NCBI RefSeq assembly: GCF_027941915.1
Contig: NZ_CP116009.1
Coordinates: 558,001-622,000, forward strand
Length of the DNA stretch: 64,000 bases
Direction: 5' to 3'
Source: Ramlibacter tataouinensis
GTDB taxonomy: Bacteria > Pseudomonadota > Gammaproteobacteria > Burkholderiales > Burkholderiaceae_C
Each line of letters starts with the position of its first letter. Positions within the stretch are counted from its first letter, which is position 1. Under the pieces are notes generated by a model. The model was not told the origin of the DNA. It made no database searches and saw only the letters and a list, made by a program, of their open reading frames with translations. The position numbers and the translations under genes were made by a program. Shown piece after piece: positions 1 through 8,971 of this stretch.

Positions 1-1965
1 CTTTCGGCCGTCGATGTCACCGAGCCGACGCAAGTCACGGCGGCGCTGCGCGCCAGCGAGCACAAGCTGAAGGAGGCCACCGAGGGCGCGGGGGTCGGCA
101 CCTGGGAGATCGACCTCATCGCCGGACGCGGAAGCTGGTCGGAGCGCGGCGCGCAGCTGGTGGGGCTCGGCCGGCGCGAATTCACCGCCACCGATTGGGT
201 CGAAGGGCTGCACCCGGACGACGTGCCGGTGGTGCAGGCGATCTGGCAGCGGGCACTGGCCGAGGGGCGTCCCTACGAGGTCGAGTACCGCACCCACGCG
301 CCGGCCGCCGATGGCGGGCCGCGCTGGCTGCTGGCCCGCGGGCGGGTCGAGTCCGATGACCACGGACGGCCGCTGCGGGCGTCCGGCGTGCTGTTCGAAG
401 TGACCCCGCGCCGGCGGGCGCAGGATGCGCTGCGGCAGGCCGAGCAGGCGCTACGGGCGGCCGAGGAAGGCATGCAGCTGGCGATGACCATCGCCGACGC
501 CGGCACCTGGGACTGGGACATGGTCAGCGGCCGGCTGGTCTGGTCGCGCAGCCGCTTCGAAGTGCTGGGCCTGCAACCCACGCCCGGCGGCGAAGCGAGC
601 ATGGACCTGTGGCTCAACGCCATCTGGCCCGAGGACGTCCCGGCGCTGCATGCCGAATGGCAGCGGGCACTGGCGGCGCGCGACGTGTTCCGCTCCGAAC
701 ACCGGATGCGGCGCGTCGACGGGCAGCTGATCTGGGTGACGGCGGCCGGCCGCTTCTTCTACGGCGAGGACGGCGAGCCGGTGCGCTTCGTCGGCGTGTT
801 CTTCGACATCAGTCAGCGCAAGAAGACCGAGGAGGCGCTGCGCAACGCCGACCGCCGCAAGGACGAATTCCTGGCCACCCTGGCGCACGAGCTGCGCAAC
901 CCGCTGGCGCCGATCCGCAACGGGCTGGCCATCCTGCGCGTGCCGGGGCTGGAGGACGCCACGCGCGAGCGCATGCTGGAGCTGATGGAGCGCCAGGTGC
1001 AGCACATGGTGCGGCTGGTCGACGATCTGCTGGAGGTCTCGCGCATCACGCGCGGCAAGATCGAACTGCGGCGCGAGGTGGTGGAACTGCGCTCGCTGGT
1101 GCGCGCCAGCCTGGAAGGCATGCAGCCGCAGTTCCACGCCGCCCAGCACCAGGTGCGGGTGGACCTGCCGCTCCAGCCGGTGCTGGTGAACGCCGACCCG
1201 ATCCGCATCGCGCAGGTGGTCGACAACCTGCTGGCCAACGCCTGCAAGTACACGCCCGACGGCGGCCAGGTGCGCGTCGGCCTGCGTGCCGAACGCGGGC
1301 AGGCGGTGCTGACGGTGGCGGACAACGGCACCGGCATCCCGCCCGACATGCTGGACCGGGTGTTCGAGCTGTTCACCCAGATCGACCGCACGCTCGGACG
1401 CGCCAAGGGCGGCCTGGGCATCGGCCTGACGCTGGTGCGTCAACTGGTGCGCATGCACGGCGGCACGGTGCAGGTCGAAAGCGGCGGCATCGGTGCCGGC
1501 GCCCGCTTCACCGTGCGGCTGCCGCTGCTGGCGGCCGGCGCCGAGCCGGCCGGCGCCGGCGTCGCGCCCGGACTGCCGGCCTCGGCCCAGCCGCTGCGCG
1601 TGCTGGTGGTGGACGACAACCACGATGCCGCCGACAGCCTGGCCCTGCTGCTGATGGCCGCCGGGCACGAGGTGCGCACCACCTACGACGGGCCGGCGGC
1701 GCTGCGGGCCGTCCCCGAGTTCGACCCGCAATGGGTGCTGCTGGACATCGGCATGCCCGGCATGAACGGCCACGAGGTCGCGCGGGCGCTGCGGGCCCGT
1801 CCCGGCGGCGACCGGCTCAAGCTGGTCGCCGTGACCGGCTGGGGCCAGGCCGACGACCGCCGGCTGACGCAGGCCTCGGGGTTCGACGCCCACCTGGTCA
1901 AGCCGGTTGAGCCGGCCGCCCTGCTGCGCCTGCTGGAGCAGGACGAGCTGGCGCACCCGGCCTAG
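1..1965 (+). CDS. Hybrid sensor histidine kinase, PAS-PAS-HisKA-HATPase-receiver (5' partial)
   Basis: The reading frame is open from the first base, so the N-terminus lies upstream of the window. The 654 visible residues begin with a short stretch ending VDVTEPTQV, as at the end of one PAS domain, then two PAS/PAC modules. Next comes a HisKA domain (LAHELRNPL, phospho-accepting His at visible residue 296) and an ATPase domain (N-box [11 protein letters not shown] boxes DNGTGIP and [10 protein letters not shown]). A C-terminal receiver starts [11 protein letters not shown], with its phospho-Asp in LLDIGMPG at visible residue 582. No membrane segment is visible. Phosphotransfer from His to the attached receiver is expected for this class; the signal is unknown. 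glgC follows 76 bp downstream on the same strand, but nothing links the functions. Confidence 0.93.
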   Translation, partial: LSAVDVTEPTQVTAALRASEHKLKEATEGAGVGTWEIDLIAGRGSWSERGAQLVGLGRREFTATDWVEGLHPDDVPVVQAIWQRALAEGRPYEVEYRTHAPAADGGPRWLLARGRVESDDHGRPLRASGVLFEVTPRRRAQDALRQAEQALRAAEEGMQLAMTIADAGTWDWDMVSGRLVWSRSRFEVLGLQPTPGGEASMDLWLNAIWPEDVPALHAEWQRALAARDVFRSEHRMRRVDGQLIWVTAAGRFFYGEDGEPVRFVGVFFDISQRKKTEEALRNADRRKDEFLATLAHELRNPLAPIRNGLAILRVPGLEDATRERMLELMERQVQHMVRLVDDLLEVSRITRGKIELRREVVELRSLVRASLEGMQPQFHAAQHQVRVDLPLQPVLVNADPIRIAQVVDNLLANACKYTPDGGQVRVGLRAERGQAVLTVADNGTGIPPDMLDRVFELFTQIDRTLGRAKGGLGIGLTLVRQLVRMHGGTVQVESGGIGAGARFTVRLPLLAAGAEPAGAGVAPGLPASAQPLRVLVVDDNHDAADSLALLLMAAGHEVRTTYDGPAALRAVPEFDPQWVLLDIGMPGMNGHEVARALRARPGGDRLKLVAVTGWGQADDRRLTQASGFDAHLVKPVEPAALLRLLEQDELAHPA

Positions 1966-2041
1966 CACCCCACTTCCGGCCGAGTCCTACAGCGCGCCGT
2001 GCCGCGCTGCCGGAAAGTGCAACCTGAGCAAGGAGGCGCTC

Positions 2042-3370
2042 ATGGCCAAGGAAGACCTGGCGTTCGATCACCTCACCCCGACCCCCCGGCTGGACGAGGA
2101 CCCGCGCACGGCCGAGCGCCTCAGCCTGGCGCGCCAGCTGCCCAAGCGCACCGTGGCGCTGGTGCTGGCCGGCGGGCGCGGCTCGCGCCTGCACGAGCTG
2201 ACCGACCGCCGCGCCAAGCCGGCGGTCTACTTCGGCGGCAAGTTCCGCATCATCGATTTCGCGCTGTCCAACTGCATCAACTCCGGCATCCGCCGCATCG
2301 GCGTGCTGACCCAGTACAAGTCGCACTCGCTGCTGCGCCACCTGCAGCGCGGCTGGAACTTCCTGCGCGGCGAGGTCAACGAGTTCATCGACCTGCTGCC
2401 GGCCCAGCAGCGGGTGAGCGGGGCCGACTGGTACCGCGGCACCGCCGACGCGATCTACCAGAACATCGACATCCTCAAGTCCTACGCGCCCGAGTACATC
2501 CTGGTGCTGGCCGGCGACCACGTCTACAAGATGGACTACTCGCTGATGCTGCTGGACCACGTGGAGTCGGGCGCGCGCTGCACCGTCGGCTGCATCGAGG
2601 TGCCGCGCATGGAGGCGACGGCGCTGGGCGTGATGGCGATCGACGAGCGGCGCCGCATCACCGCCTTCCTGGAAAAGCCGGCGGACCCGCCCGCCATGCC
2701 GGGCAAGCCCGACCGCGCGCTCGGCAGCATGGGCATCTACGTGTTCGATGCCCAATACCTGTACCGGCAGCTGGAGGAGGACTGCGTCGACCCGGCCTCG
2801 CACCGCGACTTCGGCCAGGACGTGATCCCCCGGCTGGTGGCGCGCGGCAACGTGCTGGCCCACCCGCTGGGCCTGTCCAGCGTGCCGGCCAGCACCCGGC
2901 ACAACCCGTACTGGCGCGACGTCGGCACGGTCGATGCGTTCTGGGCCGCCAACCTGGATTTGGCGTCGAACATGCCCGAGCTGAACATCTACGACCGCGA
3001 CTGGCCGATCTGGACCCACCAGGAGCAGCTGCCGCCGGCCAAGTTCGTGCCGGACGAGCGCGGCCGCCACGGCGAGATCGCCAACGTGATGGCCTCGGGT
3101 GGCTGCATCGTGTCGGGGTCGGACCTGTCGCACTCGGTGCTGTTCTCCAGCGTGCGGGTGCACTCGTGCTGCTCGATCCGCGAGGCGGTGATCCTGCCGG
3201 GCTGCGACATCGGCCGCGGCAGCAAGCTGTCGAAGGTGGTGATCGACCGCGGTTGCCAGATCGCCGAGGGCACCGTGATCGGCGAGGACCCGCAGCTCGA
3301 TGGCGAGCGCTTCCACCGCACCGACAGCGGCGTCGTGCTCGTGACGAAGGACATGCTGGGGCAGGACTGA
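2042..3370 (+). CDS. glgC: Glucose-1-phosphate adenylyltransferase (ADP-glucose pyrophosphorylase)
   Basis: This 442-residue protein makes ADP-glucose from glucose-1-phosphate and ATP, the committed step of bacterial glycogen synthesis. The nucleotide-binding loop LAGGRGSRL lies near residue 40, followed by [15 protein letters not shown], the conserved [10 protein letters not shown] and the FLEKPADPP substrate segment. The C-terminal third looks like a left-handed beta-helix. The start is fixed by AGGAGG at 2031-2036, five bases before ATG 2042; the frame is open further upstream but has no better ribosome site. Length fits the family (E. coli GlgC 431 aa). No other glycogen gene is in the window, so it stands apart from a glg operon here. 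Confidence 0.97.
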   Translation: MAKEDLAFDHLTPTPRLDEDPRTAERLSLARQLPKRTVALVLAGGRGSRLHELTDRRAKPAVYFGGKFRIIDFALSNCINSGIRRIGVLTQYKSHSLLRHLQRGWNFLRGEVNEFIDLLPAQQRVSGADWYRGTADAIYQNIDILKSYAPEYILVLAGDHVYKMDYSLMLLDHVESGARCTVGCIEVPRMEATALGVMAIDERRRITAFLEKPADPPAMPGKPDRALGSMGIYVFDAQYLYRQLEEDCVDPASHRDFGQDVIPRLVARGNVLAHPLGLSSVPASTRHNPYWRDVGTVDAFWAANLDLASNMPELNIYDRDWPIWTHQEQLPPAKFVPDERGRHGEIANVMASGGCIVSGSDLSHSVLFSSVRVHSCCSIREAVILPGCDIGRGSKLSKVVIDRGCQIAEGTVIGEDPQLDGERFHRTDSGVVLVTKDMLGQD

Positions 3371-3436
3371 GCCGCGGGCGGCGGCCCCGGGTGCGGGGCA
3401 GAATCACAGCCCACCCCGCACACGCCGCGCCCTTCC

Positions 3437-5005
3437 ATGACCGCACCGGCCACCGCTCCCAGCGCCCTTCCGCCCTTCCGGGCCATCGCCGATCTCGCGC
3501 GCGAGCACGCCGCCGCGCGGCCGCTGCGCACGGCGCTGGTGCATGGCGAGCACCGCCTGTCCTGGGGCGAACTCGACGTGCTGATGGACCGCGTGGCCGC
3601 GGCGCTGCAGCGCGATGGCGTCCAGCCGCGGCAATCGATCGCCATCAGCGGCGCCAACGGCATCGCCTATGCCGTGCTGTTCCTCGGCGCCCTGCGCGCC
3701 GGCGTCGCGGTGGCCCCGCTGCCCGGCGGCGCGACGCCGCAGCAGCTGGCCGGTATGGTGGACGACAGCGGCGCGCGGCTGCTGTTCGCCGACGACGCCG
3801 TGCCGGCGCTCGCGACCGGCGTGCCGCGCATCGCGCTGGCCGACTTGCAGGTCATTCCCGCGCAGGCGGGGATCCAGCGCAACGCGCCCTCGACCGTCGG
3901 CGAGTGGCTGGCCCCCGAAGGCACCCAGCCGGACCCGGTCGACGTCCAGCCCGACTGGCCCTTCAACATCATCTATTCCTCCGGCACCACCGGATCCCCC
4001 AAGGGCATCGTGCAGCCGCACGGCATGCGCTGGGCGCACGTGGCGCGCGCGGCGGCCGGCGGCTACGGCCCCGAATCGGTGGCCCTGCTCGCCACCTCGC
4101 TGTGCTCCAACACCACCCTGGTGTGCTTCTTCCCCGCGCTCTCGCGCGGCGGCACCGTCGTGCTCACCGAGGGCCGGTTCGACGCCGGCGCCTACCTGCG
4201 GCTGGCCGAGCGCGAGCGCGCCACCCACGCCATGCTGGTGCCGGTGCAGTACCAGCGGCTGATGGCCCACCCCGGCTTCGACCGCTTCGACCTGTCGTCC
4301 TTCGTGATGAAGTTCTGCACCAGCGCGCCGTTCAGCGCGGCGCTGAAGGCGGACGTGCTCAAGCGCTGGCCGGGCGGGCTGACCGAGTACTACGGCATGA
4401 CCGAGGGCGGCGGCACCTGCATGCTGTTCGCGCACGAGTTCCCCGACAAGCTGCACACGGTCGGCCGGCCGGCCGAGGGGCACGACATCCGCCTGATCGA
4501 CGAGGACGGCCGCGAGCTGCCGCCCGGCGAGATCGGCGAAGTGGTGGGCCGATCGAGCGCGATGATGACCGCCTACCGCAACCAGCCCGGCCAGACGCGC
4601 GAGGCCGAGTGGTACGACGCGCAAGGCCAGCGCTTCATCCGCACCGGCGACGTCGGCCGCTTCGACGCGGACGGCTTCCTCACGCTGATGGACCGCCGCA
4701 AGGACCTGGTGATCAGCGGCGGCTTCAACATCTATCCGAGCGACCTCGAGGCCGTGCTGCGCGAACACCCGGCCGTGGCCGACGTGGCCGTGGTCGGCGT
4801 TCCCTCGGCCGAATGGGGCGAGTCGCCGGCCGCCTTCGTGGTGCCGCACGACGATGCTCCCCCGCCCGAGGAACTGCGCGCCTGGGCCAACCAGCGCCTG
4901 GGCAAGACCCAGCGGCTGGCCGGCGTGCGCTACATCGCCGAGCTGCCGCGCAGCGACATCGGCAAGGTGCTCAAGCGGCAGTTGCGCCAACAGTACGCGG
5001 GCTGA
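3437..5005 (+). CDS. AMP-forming acyl-CoA ligase (class I adenylate-forming enzyme)
   Basis: This 522-residue enzyme should activate a carboxylic acid as an acyl-adenylate and pass it to CoA. Visible motifs are the P-loop SSGTTGSPKG (about residues 178-187), YYGMTEGGG (A5), RTGDVGRFD (A7), the hinge RRKDLVISGGFNIYPSDLE, and the C-terminal DIGKVLKRQL with the catalytic Lys near residue 510. The substrate cannot be told from sequence; fatty or aromatic acids are both possible. Residues 139-147 read VIPAQAGIQ, the translation of a REP palindrome inserted in frame (see separate entry), between two conserved blocks, so the enzyme may still be active. The gap to glgC is 66 bp. Confidence 0.9.
   Translation: MTAPATAPSALPPFRAIADLAREHAAARPLRTALVHGEHRLSWGELDVLMDRVAAALQRDGVQPRQSIAISGANGIAYAVLFLGALRAGVAVAPLPGGATPQQLAGMVDDSGARLLFADDAVPALATGVPRIALADLQVIPAQAGIQRNAPSTVGEWLAPEGTQPDPVDVQPDWPFNIIYSSGTTGSPKGIVQPHGMRWAHVARAAAGGYGPESVALLATSLCSNTTLVCFFPALSRGGTVVLTEGRFDAGAYLRLAERERATHAMLVPVQYQRLMAHPGFDRFDLSSFVMKFCTSAPFSAALKADVLKRWPGGLTEYYGMTEGGGTCMLFAHEFPDKLHTVGRPAEGHDIRLIDEDGRELPPGEIGEVVGRSSAMMTAYRNQPGQTREAEWYDAQGQRFIRTGDVGRFDADGFLTLMDRRKDLVISGGFNIYPSDLEAVLREHPAVADVAVVGVPSAEWGESPAAFVVPHDDAPPPEELRAWANQRLGKTQRLAGVRYIAELPRSDIGKVLKRQLRQQYAG
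3851..3877 (+). repeat. REP-type palindromic element inside the acyl-CoA ligase gene
   Basis: The DNA begins GTCATTCCCGCG and ends GCGGGGATCCAG, with inverted arms CCCGC (3857-3861) and GCGGG (3866-3870). This matches the REP family common in beta- and gammaproteobacteria, whose translation VIPAQAGIQ recurs in unrelated proteins. Here it is read in frame without disrupting the gene. Confidence 0.8.
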
Positions 5006-5121
5006 CCGGGCGCGCGCTGGCCCGCAAGCCTAGGGCTTACCCCGACACCTGGCAAAAGTTCCCGCCGCCGGGCAGGCCGGGCACGGGGAATTCCCGGGAA
5101 CGCCACGCGCACGCCGCCCCC

Positions 5122-5211
5122 TACACTGGCAACGGGATCCGAGAGATCCTTTGGGAAGATGAGATCCGCCAGACTCATCTGCTTGGGGCCCCTCACCGGG
5201 GCCCCTTTTTT
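5122..5211 (+). ncRNA. Candidate small RNA with three hairpins ending in an intrinsic terminator
   Basis: Between two convergent genes lies a possible -10 box TACACT (5122-5127) followed by three consecutive hairpins. These are GGATC/GATCC (5135-5139 with 5145-5149), AGATGAG/CTCATCT (5157-5163 with 5174-5180) and GGGGCCCC/GGGGCCCC (5185-5192 with 5198-5205), the last followed by six T. A transcript starting near 5131 would be about 80 nt. The second loop is ATCCGCCAGA. No -35 box is convincing; a perfect TTCCCGGGAA palindrome sits at 5091-5100. No open reading frame of note overlaps on this strand. It could instead be only a structured terminator for the ligase gene, but that gene ended 180 bp upstream. 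Confidence 0.5.
5185..5211 (+). terminator. Rho-independent terminator
   Basis: An eight-base stem GGGGCCCC repeats on either side of the loop TCACC and is followed directly by TTTTTT (5206-5211). It lies on the plus strand, 46 bp before the stop of the convergent htrA gene, and forms the 3' end of the candidate small RNA. Confidence 0.85.
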
Positions 5212-5256
5212 GCGGCATGCCGCTTCCCGTCCCGCGCTTGCCAGCGCCCGCCGGCG

Positions 5257-6702
5257 TCAGCCCACCTGCACCGGCACGAACAGCGTGTCCTCGCCGCGCT
5301 GCACCAGCAGCGCCACGCTCTTGCCGCTCTTGTCCACCGCCGCGCGCGCCGCTTCGACCGACTTCACCGGCGTGCCGTTGACCGCGACGATCACGTCGCC
5401 CGGCTGCACGCCGGCCTTGGCGGCGGCGCCGGCGACCTGCTCGACCACCAGGCCGCCGCGGCCGTCCTGCTCGCCCAGCGGCCGCAGCGCCAGGCCCAGC
5501 TTGCCGCCCGTGGCCGCCTGGACCGGGGCGGCATCGCCGTCCGCAGCGGCCCGCTTTTCCTGCGCGCCGGCGAGGGTGGCCACGAGATCCTTCGACTCGC
5601 CCTTGCGCCACACCTTCAGCTGCACCTTCTCGCCGGGGCTGCGCGCCGCCAGCTGCGCCGGCAGGTCGCCCGAGCCGATCACGTCGTGGCCATCGACCGC
5701 ATGGATCACGTCGCCCGGCTGCAGGCCGGCCTTGGCGGCGGCGCTGCCGGGCTCGACCCGGGCAACCAGCGCGCCCTGCGGCCGCGGCAGCCTGAAGGAA
5801 TCGGCCAGCGCCTGGTTCACCTCCTGCACCACCACGCCCAGCCGTGCGTGGTCGACCTTGCCGTGGGCCACGATCTGCTGCTGGATCTTGGCCGCCAGGT
5901 CGATCGGGATCGCGAACGACACGCCCTGGTAGCCGCCCGAGCGGCTGTAGATCTGCGAGTTGATGCCCACCACCTCGCCGCGCGAGTTGAACAGCGGGCC
6001 GCCCGAGTTGCCCGGGTTGATGGCCACGTCGGTCTGGATGAAGGCCACGCCGCTGCCGTCCGGCAGGGTGCGCGACTTGGCGCTGACCACGCCGGCGGTG
6101 ACCGTGTTCTCGAAGCCGAATGGCGAGCCGATCGCCAGCACCCAGTCGCCCACCTGCAGGTTCTGGGTCGAGCCGAGCTTGACGACCGGCAGGTCCCTGG
6201 CGTCGATCTTGATCACCGCGACGTCCGTCTTCTCGTCGCTGCCCAGCACCTTGGCCTTGAACTCGCGCCGGTCGGTGAGCTTGACCGTGACCTCGTCGGC
6301 GCCCTTGACCACGTGGGCGTTGGTCAGGATCAGCCCACCGGGATCGACGATGAAGCCAGAGCCGGCGCCGCGCACCGGCACCTCGCGCTCCAGGCCCGGA
6401 GCGCCGGGCGGCTGGAAGCGGCGGAAGAAGTCCAGCGGGTCATCGCCGTCCATGTCGGGCAGCGCGGCGGTCTTGCGCGTCCCCGAGACCGTGATGTTGA
6501 CGACCGCCGGGCCCTGCTCGCGCGTGATCTGCGCGAAGTCCGGCGTGCGGGTCGGCGCGTTTGCGCTCGCCGGGTTCGCGGCGGGCGGCGCGACCGCCGC
6601 CTGCACGGCGGGCTGGCGGTACGCCAGCTCCACCCCGGCGCCGCCGGCGACACCGGCGGCCATCAGGGCGAGCACGAGGGGAGCGGAGCGGAAGCGGTTC
6701 AT
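5257..6702 (-). CDS. degP: Periplasmic serine endoprotease of the DegP/HtrA family
   Basis: This 481-residue protein has an N-terminal export signal (hydrophobic stretch around residues 8-24), a trypsin-like domain and two PDZ domains. The catalytic triad is His130 (LTNAHVV), Asp160 (TDVAVIKI) and Ser233 (GNSGGPL). The first PDZ starts near residue 275 and the second near 390 (each with GDVI(H/V)AV(D/N)G). It should degrade or refold damaged proteins in the periplasm. ATG 6702 is preceded by AGGAGG at good spacing. It lies 100 bp downstream of a two-component pair on the same strand and has a CTTAAG direct repeat just upstream, suggesting control by that pair. The family includes DegP, DegQ and MucD; which one cannot be decided here. 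Confidence 0.93.
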   Translation of the reverse strand: MNRFRSAPLVLALMAAGVAGGAGVELAYRQPAVQAAVAPPAANPASANAPTRTPDFAQITREQGPAVVNITVSGTRKTAALPDMDGDDPLDFFRRFQPPGAPGLEREVPVRGAGSGFIVDPGGLILTNAHVVKGADEVTVKLTDRREFKAKVLGSDEKTDVAVIKIDARDLPVVKLGSTQNLQVGDWVLAIGSPFGFENTVTAGVVSAKSRTLPDGSGVAFIQTDVAINPGNSGGPLFNSRGEVVGINSQIYSRSGGYQGVSFAIPIDLAAKIQQQIVAHGKVDHARLGVVVQEVNQALADSFRLPRPQGALVARVEPGSAAAKAGLQPGDVIHAVDGHDVIGSGDLPAQLAARSPGEKVQLKVWRKGESKDLVATLAGAQEKRAAADGDAAPVQAATGGKLGLALRPLGEQDGRGGLVVEQVAGAAAKAGVQPGDVIVAVNGTPVKSVEAARAAVDKSGKSVALLVQRGEDTLFVPVQVG

Positions 6703-6753
6703 GGGGCAGTCCTCCTGGGGGGAATCGGTTGACGGTGACTGTGCGCCCCGGTT

Positions 6754-6770
6754 CTTAGGCGTGGCTTAAG
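6754..6770 (-). promoter_or_regulatory. PmrA/QseB-like response-regulator box upstream of degP
   Basis: On the minus strand the sequence is CTTAAG-CCACG-CCTAAG, two half-sites in direct repeat with an 11-bp period. This matches the known PmrA/BasR/QseB box (CTTAAG-N5-CTTAAG) with one mismatch. It ends 52 bp before the degP start codon, a normal distance for an activator site, and the regulator of the adjacent OmpR-type pair is the obvious candidate to bind it. Confidence 0.6.
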
Positions 6771-6802
6771 GCGCGCCCACTCCCGCGCGACCCCGTCGTC
6801 CT

Positions 6803-8113
6803 TCAGGGAAACCGCACCTCCACCCGCAGCCCGCCGAGCCGCTTCGATTCGCCCAGCTGCACCTGCGCGCCGTGCCGCCGCGCAATCGCGGCGACGATGG
6901 GCAGGCCCAGGCCGCTGCCGGGGGCGTCCTCGTCGGGGCCGCGCCAGAAGCGGTCGAACACCCGCTCGCGGTCGGCCGGCGGCACCCCCGGGCCGCTGTC
7001 TTCCACGGCCAGCAGCGTTCCGCCACCCGGCGCCGGCCCGAGCACGATGTCCACCTGGCCGCCGGCCGGCGTGTACTTCACGGCGTTGTCCAGCAGGTTG
7101 CGCAGCAGGGTGCGCAGGCTGTCGGCATCGCCTTGCACGCTGAGCGGCCCGGCCGGCGCATCCGCCAGGCCGACATCGACCTGCCTGTCGCGCGCCAGCG
7201 GCAGCACGTCGGCCACGGCTTGGCGGCACAGCGCCTCCAGGTCCACCGGCGCGGGCACGCCGGCCGGCTCGCCCTCCTCGCGCGCCAGCGCCAGCAGCTG
7301 CGTGACCAGCCCGATCGCGCGGGCGATGCCCTGCTCCAGCCGCGCCAGCGCGGCGTCGCGCGCCGGCCCGGCCGGCTCGCGCTGCAGCGACTGCGCCTGC
7401 AGCTTCAGCGCCGTCAGCGGCGAGCGCAGTTCGTGCGCCGCATCGGCGACGAAGCGCTGCTGCGCCGCCAGGGCCTCGCGCACGCGGGCGAACAGCGCGT
7501 TCAGGTCGTGCACCAGCGGCTGCACCTCCTGCGGCAGGCCGCCGGCCTCCAGCGGCGACAGGTCCTCGGCCGGGCGCGCCGCCACCTGCCGGCGCAACCG
7601 CTGCACCGGCGCCAGCGAGCGGTCGATGACGAACCACACGGCCAGCATCAGCAGCAGGCCGAGCAACCCCACCGGGACCACCGCTTCCAGCGCCAGCGCC
7701 CGGGCCCGGGCCTGCCGCCGGTCCAGGTCCTGCGCGATCTGCACCGAGCGGTCGCCGGTGCGCAGCGTGTACAGGCGGTAGCGGGTGCCGTCCACCCGCT
7801 GCTCGGAAAAGCCGATCACCGCCGGCGGCGGCAGCGCCGGGCCGGCGCGGAACAGCAGCACGCCGTCGCCGGCCCAGATCTGCACGGTGTAGTCCAGCTC
7901 TTCGCCGGGGCGCAGCGGCAGCCCGGCCTGGGCCGAGCGCGCCAGCGCCTGCAACTGGGTGTCGAACAGCGCATCGGCGGTGCGCAGCGCGGTGCGGTAG
8001 GCGCTGGCGGCCTGCAGCGCGCTGGCCAGCGCCACCGCCGCCAGCACCAGCCCCAGCAGGCGCCGGCGCAGCGAGTGCGCGGGCGTGGCGGCCTCACTCG
8101 CGCGGGACGACAT
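6803..8113 (-). CDS. Two-component sensor histidine kinase, QseC/TctE type
   Basis: This 436-residue inner-membrane kinase has two transmembrane segments (about residues 18-36 and 145-163) flanking a periplasmic domain of roughly 105 residues. A HAMP-like linker follows, then a HisKA domain (VADAAHELRSPL, His227) and an ATPase domain (LLDNAVKYT, DSGPGVP, GSGLGLPIV). Its start overlaps the end of the response-regulator gene by 20 bp, so the two are translated together. The periplasmic sensor gives no clue to the ligand. The downstream protease gene and the PmrA-like box suggest envelope stress as the signal, which is inference. Confidence 0.92.
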   Translation of the reverse strand: MSSRASEAATPAHSLRRRLLGLVLAAVALASALQAASAYRTALRTADALFDTQLQALARSAQAGLPLRPGEELDYTVQIWAGDGVLLFRAGPALPPPAVIGFSEQRVDGTRYRLYTLRTGDRSVQIAQDLDRRQARARALALEAVVPVGLLGLLLMLAVWFVIDRSLAPVQRLRRQVAARPAEDLSPLEAGGLPQEVQPLVHDLNALFARVREALAAQQRFVADAAHELRSPLTALKLQAQSLQREPAGPARDAALARLEQGIARAIGLVTQLLALAREEGEPAGVPAPVDLEALCRQAVADVLPLARDRQVDVGLADAPAGPLSVQGDADSLRTLLRNLLDNAVKYTPAGGQVDIVLGPAPGGGTLLAVEDSGPGVPPADRERVFDRFWRGPDEDAPGSGLGLPIVAAIARRHGAQVQLGESKRLGGLRVEVRFP

Positions 8114-8753
8114 AGCCCAGGCCCCGCACCGTCTGGATCAGCCCCGCGCCCAGCTTCTTGCGCACGCCGTGCACGTAGACCTCCACCGCGTTGCTGCTGA
8201 TGTCCTCCTTCCAGCCGTACAGCTTTTCCTCCAGCTGCGCGCGCGAGAACACCACGCCGGGGCGCAGCAGCATGGGCTCCAGCACCGCCCACTCGCGCGC
8301 CGACAGCGCCACCGGCCGGCCGGCCAGCGTGGCCTCGCGCGTGGCCGGGTTGAGCACCACGTCCCGATGCCGGATCAGCGCCTCGCCGCGGCCGGCGCTG
8401 CGCCGCACCAGTGCGCGCAGGCGCGCCAGCAGCTCGCTGGTGTCGAAGGGCTTGACCAGGTAGTCGTCGGCGCCGGCGTCGAGTCCGGCCACCCGGTCGG
8501 CGACCGCATCGCGCGCCGTCGCCACCAGCACCGGCACCCGGTTGCCGCGCGCGCGCAGCCGCGCGAGCACATCCAGCCCGCTGCCCCGCGGCAGGCCCAG
8601 GTCCAGCACCACGGCGTCGTAGCTGCCGGCCGCCAGCGCGGCATCGGCCTGGTCGGCATCGCGCACCCAGTCGGCCGCCCAGTGGTCGGCGCGCAAGGCG
8701 CCCTGGACGGCCTCGCCGATCATGCGGTCGTCCTCGACCACCAGCACGCGCAT
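8094..8753 (-). CDS. OmpR/PhoB-family response regulator, QseB/PmrA-like
   Basis: This 219-residue regulator has a receiver domain (VLVVEDDR start, phospho-Asp51 in VVLDLGLP, Lys in LVKPFD) and a C-terminal winged-helix domain ending VRGLGYVVP. ATG 8753 is chosen because the receiver's first strand starts there; the longer upstream frame shows no conserved sequence. It is first in an apparent regulator-kinase-protease unit. A CCTACACGGCCG motif sits 28 bp upstream of the start codon and may belong to the promoter. The PmrA/QseB subfamily is inferred from the box found before degP. Confidence 0.93.
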   Translation of the reverse strand: MRVLVVEDDRMIGEAVQGALRADHWAADWVRDADQADAALAAGSYDAVVLDLGLPRGSGLDVLARLRARGNRVPVLVATARDAVADRVAGLDAGADDYLVKPFDTSELLARLRALVRRSAGRGEALIRHRDVVLNPATREATLAGRPVALSAREWAVLEPMLLRPGVVFSRAQLEEKLYGWKEDISSNAVEVYVHGVRKKLGAGLIQTVRGLGYVVPRE

Positions 8754-8971
8754 GGATCGATGCTGCCGCGGGTTGCGCCTCGGCCGTGTAGGAACGGGCC
8801 GGGTCGTCGGCGGTGCGCGGGCCCGGCCGCAGCCAGGCCCCGGCGATGAACCAAGCCGCCGTCGGGCCGCCGCGGCTGAGCCAGCGGCCGGTGCATGATG
8901 GCGACCTGGTTGAACGCGCAAGCGGCGGATGGCCGCCGGCGCGGGAATGACGAAATCACAGGAGCCCTGCC
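8754..8971. other. Divergent intergenic region between response regulator and clpP-like gene
   Basis: These 218 bp must hold promoters for both directions. The CCTACACGGCCG motif is on the minus strand at 8792-8781, and a REP-like element lies at 8927-8952, close to the clpP-like gene. No -35/-10 pair is convincing. Confidence 0.6.
8927..8952 (-). repeat. REP-type palindromic element upstream of the clpP-like gene
   Basis: Read on the minus strand it begins CGTCATTCCCGCG and ends GGCGGCCATCC. This is the same element as the one inside the acyl-CoA ligase gene but with altered right-hand bases. It ends 20 bp before the ATG of the ClpP-like gene, so transcripts of that gene may carry it in their leader. 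Confidence 0.6.

Noticed and set aside
1999..6732. Long plus-strand open frame spanning glgC, the ligase and part of degP
   Set aside because: It runs out of frame through three well-supported genes on both strands and has no recognisable motif.
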